Shown piece by piece: positions 57,785 through 64,000 of a DNA stretch of 64,000 nucleotides. Source of the DNA: Aequorivita sp. H23M31. GTDB lineage: Bacteria; Bacteroidota; Bacteroidia; Flavobacteriales; Flavobacteriaceae. Location: the NCBI RefSeq assembly GCF_004022485.1, contig NZ_CP034951.1, positions 2,232,001-2,296,000 of the forward strand, read 5' to 3'. Numbering within the stretch: the first letter of the stretch is position 1; every line of letters starts with the position of its first letter. A program made the position numbers and the translations under genes. The notes under the pieces were generated by a model. It was not told where the DNA came from. It worked only from the letters and a program-made list of their open reading frames with translations, and searched no databases.

Positions 57785-58870
57785 TTACTTCTTAGTCACT
57801 TTGTAGGTTCCTGTTTGTCCTTGCACTGTAACTTGCATTACGTAAGTTCCTGTGGCAAGACTTCCTAAGTTGATGGAAGATGTAGTTGCATCAACTTTTA
57901 CGGTCATAACTTTTTGGCCCAAAAGATTAAATAGAGATACAGACTCTATGTTTTTTTGAGCACCTAGGTTAAGCACATCACTTGTAGGATTGGGGAAAAA
58001 TGAAAAACCTGCAAGAGCATTATCTGCAACGCTCACAACTTCGGTTCCATAAATATCAACAGGGACACCTTGAGGCGTATTGGTTCCTCCATCCAATAAA
58101 GCTTGCCATCCTGTGGTTTGAGATAAATTCTGCATTGCATTTCCGGTTGTGGCCTCACCCAATATTACAACTGGAGGAGCCCAAGGTCCTGATGAACCAG
58201 ATCCTTCAAAACTGTACTCCACCCAATATGTTCCAGGATCAAGAGTTAAGCCATCAGTGTCAGCTGTAACTCTCTGTATTTGCCTGTCCATACTAGAGGT
58301 GTTTCCACTTTCCAATACTCGGAGAGCATTTGCGCTTTCGGCACCGATTAAAATATTTGTATCCATATCGCCCCAAACGATCGAACCACCGCCACTCGGA
58401 TCACCGTCCCAAACCTGCATATAAACACCTGTAATACTTGGTGGAGTACTTCCAGTCTGGTAGGAATAAACATCAATGGACGTTATATTATAAGTTGCGG
58501 TTAACACAAAATCATCGGCTACACTGTTTCCGGATGCAATTTGTGCTCCAGCACCATAAGTACCCATACCAAGGCTAGCGTCTTCCAAATAGCTCTTATC
58601 CGGACCGCCACCCGTACCAGCTACGTTAAAATATGGACCTGTACTTACAATAAGTGGATCAGCATTGTTTCCTCTGTTGCCATAGGTTGCTGTATAAGGA
58701 ATTGTCCCATTCAAATTTACCGCCACGGAAGCATCTGTGGGTTGAATGGACATATCTTGCTCAAGCACGGAAACAGGATTGCTGTATGCCGCTGGCAATT
58801 GCACGTGTTGGGCGTTGGCTACTCCAATAGAAGCAATTAGACCCCCTAATAGAAATGTAATTTTTTTCAT
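57785..58870 (-). CDS. T9SS type A sorting-domain protein, secreted
   Basis: The 361-residue protein starts at the ATG at 58868-58870. A signal peptide ends at ANAQ. The central part (about 25-270) is Gly/Ser/Thr-rich with a beta-sandwich look (SVADDFVLTATYNITSIDVYSYQ; DPGTYWVEYSFEGSG) and no enzyme motif I recognise. The last 75 residues are the type A Por sorting domain: FSFFPNPTSDVLNL, SVSLFNLLGQKVM and LATGTYVMQV to KVTKK. It is exported by the type IX system and probably attached to the cell surface. Confidence 0.88.
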   Translation of the reverse strand: MKKITFLLGGLIASIGVANAQHVQLPAAYSNPVSVLEQDMSIQPTDASVAVNLNGTIPYTATYGNRGNNADPLIVSTGPYFNVAGTGGGPDKSYLEDASLGMGTYGAGAQIASGNSVADDFVLTATYNITSIDVYSYQTGSTPPSITGVYMQVWDGDPSGGGSIVWGDMDTNILIGAESANALRVLESGNTSSMDRQIQRVTADTDGLTLDPGTYWVEYSFEGSGSSGPWAPPVVILGEATTGNAMQNLSQTTGWQALLDGGTNTPQGVPVDIYGTEVVSVADNALAGFSFFPNPTSDVLNLGAQKNIESVSLFNLLGQKVMTVKVDATTSSINLGSLATGTYVMQVTVQGQTGTYKVTKK

Positions 58871-58899
58871 TGTATTCAATGTTTTAAGTTAGTACACAC

Positions 58900-58928
58900 C
58901 AAATATATAATTTAATTTCAATCTCACA
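58900..58928 (-). promoter_or_regulatory. Predicted promoter for T9SS cargo gene
   Basis: Leftward TATATTTG (58900-58907) with an upstream TTG 18 bp away fits the Bacteroidota promoter. The start would be near 58893, 23 bases before the ATG at 58870. Confidence 0.5.
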
Positions 58929-59245
58929 ATAAAATGGGCTATTTCCTTTTTTCACGAAGCAAATAAAATATTTTTATAATATTACGGGTGAGAGGCTCAA
59001 TTATTCTCTCAATTGTCAAAAAAATTGGTTTTCGATTAATTAAAATGAGATTAAATGAGAAAAACAGAAGGATGCTTTAAAAAGAATTTAAAAAAAAAAT
59101 CCCTCAAAGACATTCTCTAAGACTAAAAAAGTAATTTTTATGAAATTTTCGACCAAAAAGAATGTCAGGATAAATTGGAATTTTTCTGAATCCACATTTT
59201 AGTTTTAACACTCAATATTAAATTATCGCAATCACCGATTTTACA
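58929..59245. other. AT-rich intergenic region, no gene seen
   Basis: No open frame or structured RNA is supported in this stretch between the T9SS cargo promoter and the tmm terminator. Confidence 0.5.
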
Positions 59246-59275
59246 TAAAAAGCCGTCTACGGAATTGTGACGGCT
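59246..59275 (-). terminator. Intrinsic terminator of tmm gene
   Basis: The stem AGCCGTC/GACGGCT is followed leftward by TTTTTATG, about 27 bp after the stop of the monooxygenase gene. Confidence 0.75.
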
Positions 59276-59301
59276 ATGAATATTTAGAAATTCGGGCTGC
59301 T

Positions 59302-60696
<1,395 letters not shown>

Positions 60697-60766
60697 TTAT
60701 ATAAAATTTATAGTGTGCATCGTTCAAATAGAAGATGTGATGTTATTAAATTTAAAATGTAGGTTC

Positions 60767-60805
60767 GTCGCGGAGAGCGACAGGAAAAGTCTAAAAAGAG
60801 ACTTT
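60767..60805 (-). promoter_or_regulatory. Two hairpins in tmm leader
   Basis: The leader has the stem AAAGTCT/AGACTTT (5-base loop, 60805-60786), then 4 bases on GTCGC/GCGAC (60781-60767). They lie 74 bases before the start codon and could form a regulatory RNA element. The match to any known riboswitch is not apparent. Confidence 0.5.
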
Positions 60806-60872
60806 AAATTGGATTTGATTTCGAGTGAAATGTCAATGCAAATCCAATAAGATTTTTTCCATAATAATTCTG

Positions 60873-60904
60873 CAAAGGTACGATTTTTAACTCGGCTTGA
60901 CAAG
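60873..60904 (-). promoter_or_regulatory. Promoter of tmm gene
   Basis: Leftward CTTG (60901-60904), 20 bp spacing and TACCTTTG (60873-60880) match both parts of the Bacteroidota promoter. The start would be near 60866, giving a leader of about 170 bases. Confidence 0.6.
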
Positions 60905-60955
60905 TTGAGAAATGCAAAGCCTTGTGAATAATGGCATTCCCTTAGAAATAAAATT

Positions 60956-61372
60956 TTAGTGAACCAGAGAAATCTGCAGATTTTGATTGGAAGAGAACTC
61001 GAACTTGCAATCTTCAAATTTAGGAGCGGAAAATTTTGGTTTAAAGTTATTCGAGAATCCATAAGGCTCCTTTGGAATACCAACAAAATTTCGGTCGCAT
61101 TTTCCGTTGGAATTCTTATCATGATACAAAGAAACAGCGTAAGTGCCCAGAGGTAGATTCTTTATAACAATTACCTCAGAACTACTCTCAACCTTTCTCG
61201 AGATCGTTTTATAAGCTTCACCGGCTTCTAAAAAACGATCACCATTATTATAAAGACCTAGTACCAATTCACCTTCGATATTTTTAATATTGCTAATGGT
61301 GATTGTAAGCTCCTTATTTTCAGAAGACGAATGAAACAAAAATACGGTTAAGAATAGGAAGAGGTAATTCAT
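60956..61372 (-). CDS. DUF2141 family protein
   Basis: The 138-residue protein starts at an ATG with a signal-like segment (1-17). The remainder follows DUF2141: ELTITISNIKNIEGELVLGLYN, VIKNLPLGTYAVSLYHDKNSNGKCD and PYGFSNNFKPKFSAPKFEDC. The domain is a secreted beta-sandwich of unknown role, possibly binding a metal at the DxNxNGxxD segment. It is the last gene of the leftward META-epimerase-DsrE-DUF2141 run. Confidence 0.88.
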   Translation of the reverse strand: MNYLFLFLTVFLFHSSSENKELTITISNIKNIEGELVLGLYNNGDRFLEAGEAYKTISRKVESSSEVIVIKNLPLGTYAVSLYHDKNSNGKCDRNFVGIPKEPYGFSNNFKPKFSAPKFEDCKFEFSSNQNLQISLVH

Positions 61373-61406
61373 TTATTAAGATTAAAATTTGGAGTTAAAA
61401 AAATGA

Positions 61407-61940
61407 TTAAAACATAACCACATATCCCTGCATTTGGTATGTGGGAATATCGATTAATGCAGAAAGCGTAAGCTTTGTATAAGGGTTTAGATCAGTCTTG
61501 GGATCCACATCATTCTTAGCGGCAGCTTGACCACAAAGATGGATTATTACTTTATAATCCGTGAGCTTTTTCATCAAATCCAAATTGGGATTGGATTTAT
61601 GCAATTTTTTAAAATAAGATTCTTCACTCAAAGTAATCGGGGTTGCAGCTCCGCTGATAACACCAACTAAATGAATATTCCTCTTCGGCACTCCACTATC
61701 TTCCAACAGGTTAATAAGGCGCGCCATTTTCCAAAGAGAAGCATTTACCCCTTCTCTTTCCTTATCTGAAGTAATATGGAACAAAACCTTATATTCCTTT
61801 GTAGAATCTGGTTTTATTGCCACATCTTCAAACTCCATAATTCGACCATATCCCTCAATTGTGGGCGTTTTCCATACCTGTGCATTCATATTGAAACCTA
61901 TTCCTATTAAAACTATTGAAATACTTAGTACACGGAACAT
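61407..61940 (-). CDS. DsrE-like exported protein
   Basis: The 177-residue protein has a signal peptide (1-20, ending NMNAQ). The body has a DsrE/DsrF-like alpha/beta fold: YKVLFHITSDKEREGVNASLWKMARLI, IHLVGVISGAATPITL and DYKVIIHLCGQAAAKNDVD. A single Cys near the C-terminal half stands where sulfur-relay DsrE proteins carry theirs, but export makes a relay role doubtful. Gap to the next gene 34 bp, to the one before 15 bp. Confidence 0.78.
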   Translation of the reverse strand: MFRVLSISIVLIGIGFNMNAQVWKTPTIEGYGRIMEFEDVAIKPDSTKEYKVLFHITSDKEREGVNASLWKMARLINLLEDSGVPKRNIHLVGVISGAATPITLSEESYFKKLHKSNPNLDLMKKLTDYKVIIHLCGQAAAKNDVDPKTDLNPYTKLTLSALIDIPTYQMQGYVVMF

Positions 61941-61955
61941 GACTTTTGATTTATT

Positions 61956-62978
61956 TTATTTAGAGAAAAATTGTTGTTTCATTTTCTCGTCATTCTTTCG
62001 CAGGGCCATCAATGGTTCAGATTGTTTTGAAAGATAATATTTAATGGGTTTTCGCAAAATGGATGCTCCAAACCTTTTTAAAGGAGAAAATTTCTTTCTT
62101 TCAATTTCAAAATAATGATGCAAAGAATGATTTCTAAAATGAAGAATATTCTCCAGGTCGTCTCCATCCTTATAAAACCCACAATGAAAATTTTGTTCTG
62201 CAAAAGCCCTCTCGGGAAAATCCATTTTGCCAAGCCCAAAAATTTCAAACGAGCGTTCTAAAAAACCTTTATAATCTATCCGGCAAGATTCGCCACCACC
62301 GAGATTGAATATTCGTTTTGAAAGTTGTTCCCGCTTAAAAATCGCATTGACAAAAGCTCTTGCCGTATCTTGGGGAGTGGCAATCTCCAAAGACGTGTCC
62401 AAAGGTTGGTGAAACATTAATTTGGACATTTTATGTCCGCCCATAATCGCAGCCAAACGAAAAATAGTCCAATCCAATGAACTGTTTTCTATTATCTTCT
62501 CTGCTTCAATTTTAGTAACTGCATACTCATCTCCCGGACTTGGTTTTAACGGATCTCCAACAGATATATAGGGATCCCTCAACCTATCTCCATAAACTGA
62601 AATAGACGAACTATAGATAAAAAAACAGTTAGGAGAACTTTTTTCCAATTGTTTCACCAAATTCCGCGTACCCTCAATATTTACTAAGCGTGCAGTTTCA
62701 GGAAAATCATCAGCTACCGGTGGAATTATTGCCGCCAAGTGGATTATATAATCTTGGTTGGCGGCTATTTTCTCAATGGATTCAGAATTAGTTATGTCTC
62801 CATACACCAAGTTTATTCTTTTTCCGAAAGGTTCCAATTTCTTAATGGAACCAGGATATTTCTTATCGAAAACAGAAAGATTCACATTCGGAAAATCCAT
62901 CAACTGTTTTAATACCTCGTAACCTACCGTGCCGGAAGCTCCGGTTAACAAAACAGAAATTGGTTTAATATTCTTCAA
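61956..62978 (-). CDS. NAD-dependent epimerase/dehydratase
   Basis: The 340-residue protein is an extended SDR: LLTGASGTVGYEVLKQL, YGDITNSESI, IIHLAAIIPP and the catalytic YAVTK with the upstream serine in YSSSISVYG. The start is TTG at 62976-62978 (an upstream in-frame stop precludes an earlier one, and no ATG is near). It is 20 bp after the META gene. Likely substrate is a nucleotide sugar, but the class is broad. Confidence 0.88.
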   Translation of the reverse strand: MKNIKPISVLLTGASGTVGYEVLKQLMDFPNVNLSVFDKKYPGSIKKLEPFGKRINLVYGDITNSESIEKIAANQDYIIHLAAIIPPVADDFPETARLVNIEGTRNLVKQLEKSSPNCFFIYSSSISVYGDRLRDPYISVGDPLKPSPGDEYAVTKIEAEKIIENSSLDWTIFRLAAIMGGHKMSKLMFHQPLDTSLEIATPQDTARAFVNAIFKREQLSKRIFNLGGGESCRIDYKGFLERSFEIFGLGKMDFPERAFAEQNFHCGFYKDGDDLENILHFRNHSLHHYFEIERKKFSPLKRFGASILRKPIKYYLSKQSEPLMALRKNDEKMKQQFFSK

Positions 62979-62998
62979 AGGTTAAAAACTTCTTACGA

Positions 62999-63829
62999 CT
63001 AATCGACCTCTTCAAATACAGCTAAAGGCGTGTTGTCACTGCCCAAGATTTCGAGTTTTTTGCCACGAATACGGTACGTATTGGCATTTTCAAAAACCTT
63101 TAAATATTCCCATTCATTAAATTGAAGATCGGGACAAGCCATCAGGGTGGAAATTATTTTTGAAAAATAGATTTTATTATCCTCTTTCAATTCATAATTC
63201 CCTCCAAAGGTATTACATCCCGCAAAGCCAGTTACTGTATTATCTTGTGGATTTAGCGTGAAGAAAATATCGTCCTTTTGATTTTTTTCCATTTTCACCT
63301 TTTTACCATCTAAGGTTTTTAATTTCCAATGTTTTTTAACCACGGGATTTAATGGAATAGCTGTGCTTACAAAAACAGCCAAGGGTGCTCTTCTTCCCAC
63401 ATTTAACTCCAATCTGTTGCCTCTCAGCGTGTAGTTATCGGCTAATCCAAAAACTTCCAGAAAATCATTTTCATTAAAGTCTTCGTCTGGACACATCATT
63501 TTGGTGGCACCAATTTCTGAAAAACTAATACGATTTCCCGGCTCCATTTTGTAAGTTCCAAAAAAGCTATTGCATCCGGCATATCCAGAGATTCTCTTGT
63601 TATCTGCAAACATGGTAAATCCAACCTCCTGACCATCTCTTTTAAAAGAAGAGACGTCCTTTCCTTCCAAAGTTTCTAGTTTCCAGAAAGTTTCCGTTGG
63701 AATCTTAACAAATGGGGTGTTTTGATCAATCATGGGTCCTGTGGGTTCAGTTGACACGGTATTTTTGGTAGATGTACAGCTGCCAAGGGCAAAGGCTACT
63801 AAAACGAAAGCGATAAAATGAATTTTCAT
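62999..63829 (-). CDS. Lipoprotein with two META domains
   Basis: The 276-residue protein has a lipobox (ALGSC, Cys18). Two META/HslJ-like domains lie in tandem, each starting with FWKLETLEGKDV or HWKLKTLDGKKV and containing the signature GYAGCNSFFGTYKM or GFAGCNTFGGNYEL followed by GATKMMCPDEDF or STLMACPDLQF. HslJ-type proteins are linked to heat and novobiocin tolerance in enterobacteria; the role here is open. It heads the four-gene operon. Confidence 0.92.
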   Translation of the reverse strand: MKIHFIAFVLVAFALGSCTSTKNTVSTEPTGPMIDQNTPFVKIPTETFWKLETLEGKDVSSFKRDGQEVGFTMFADNKRISGYAGCNSFFGTYKMEPGNRISFSEIGATKMMCPDEDFNENDFLEVFGLADNYTLRGNRLELNVGRRAPLAVFVSTAIPLNPVVKKHWKLKTLDGKKVKMEKNQKDDIFFTLNPQDNTVTGFAGCNTFGGNYELKEDNKIYFSKIISTLMACPDLQFNEWEYLKVFENANTYRIRGKKLEILGSDNTPLAVFEEVD

Positions 63830-64000
63830 ATGAGGTTATTTTTATTATTAATTCGGAATATTCCATTAAAGAATATTACACTCGAAAACTAAGGGTTTGA
63901 AATCATAAAGAATCCTATGAAAATCCTAAATTAAACCCAAGGTTTTTTTTCCGATAACAGTTAATGCAGAAAGCGCGCCAAAATAGGTTTTGTGCAACTC
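63830..64000. other. Upstream region of META gene to window edge
   Basis: No open frame or RNA gene is supported in the last 171 bp. The META-operon promoter should lie here, but no TAnnTTTG match was seen. Confidence 0.4.

Noticed and set aside
60724..61122. Leftward 132-codon open frame
   Set aside because: It overlaps the DUF2141 gene and crosses the tmm promoter and leader; no protein-like features.
61407..61940. Sulfur-relay DsrE role
   Set aside because: A signal peptide places the protein outside the cytoplasm, so a Tus/Dsr relay is unlikely.

Overview
The window comes from a low-GC member of the Bacteroidota, almost certainly a flavobacterium. Signs of this are a type IX secretion (Por) sorting tail at 57.8 kb, a DUF5916 outer-membrane protein, absence of Shine-Dalgarno sites, and Bacteroidota-type TAnnTTTG -7 boxes upstream of several genes. 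Free-living or marine life is suggested, not proven, by a trimethylamine monooxygenase homologue, a proton-translocating transhydrogenase and many ion/proton transporters. I saw no rRNA, tRNA, prophage or CRISPR array.

Layout. 0-5.8 kb: end of a DUF4142 lipoprotein, a DUF5916 barrel protein, a TPP-repeat secreted protein and a histidine kinase/OmpR-type regulator pair. 5.9-10.6 kb: the translation/transcription operon rimP-nusA-infB, with a terminator-like hairpin in its leader. 10.6-17.7 kb: a double Usp protein, a DksA-like protein with ileS, a MgtC/DUF4010 membrane protein and a lipoprotein. 18-24 kb: dsbD, a class V aminotransferase, a DUF6268 barrel, a Zn-ribbon protein and a SYLF protein. 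24.3-26.7 kb: an NtrB/NtrC-like pair. 27.7-33 kb: glutamate dehydrogenase, a Rnk/GreA-like protein and the three-subunit transhydrogenase, a block that could tie NADPH supply to nitrogen metabolism. 33-40.9 kb: a leftward EamA-MscS-LysR-YeiH gene string, a CPA2 antiporter and an SDR.

41.7-57.5 kb is the accessory part. It holds decayed genes (a BspA-like start, an IS3-family remnant, an acetyltransferase tail, a truncated copy of the T9SS cargo gene), a short run of oxidoreductases, a serine hydrolase, a HdeD protein, a RelE/ParE toxin-antitoxin pair, and a TolC-HlyD-MFS efflux operon with an AraC regulator. Two tandem-repeat arrays (4 x 67 bp and about 3 x 203 bp) carry the same 20-bp core in opposite orientations and bracket the toxin-antitoxin/MFS/HlyD block. 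Outside them lie two copies of a 78-bp promoter module with AraC-style direct repeats. One copy drives the efflux operon; the other lies upstream of a small secreted-protein gene whose signal peptide is broken by a one-base shift in a run of seven A.

57.8-63.8 kb: the T9SS cargo protein, the trimethylamine monooxygenase homologue with a structured leader, and a leftward META-epimerase-DsrE-DUF2141 operon.

The best candidate for something undescribed is the 48.3-56.1 kb locus. The rimP leader hairpin and the tmm leader come next.
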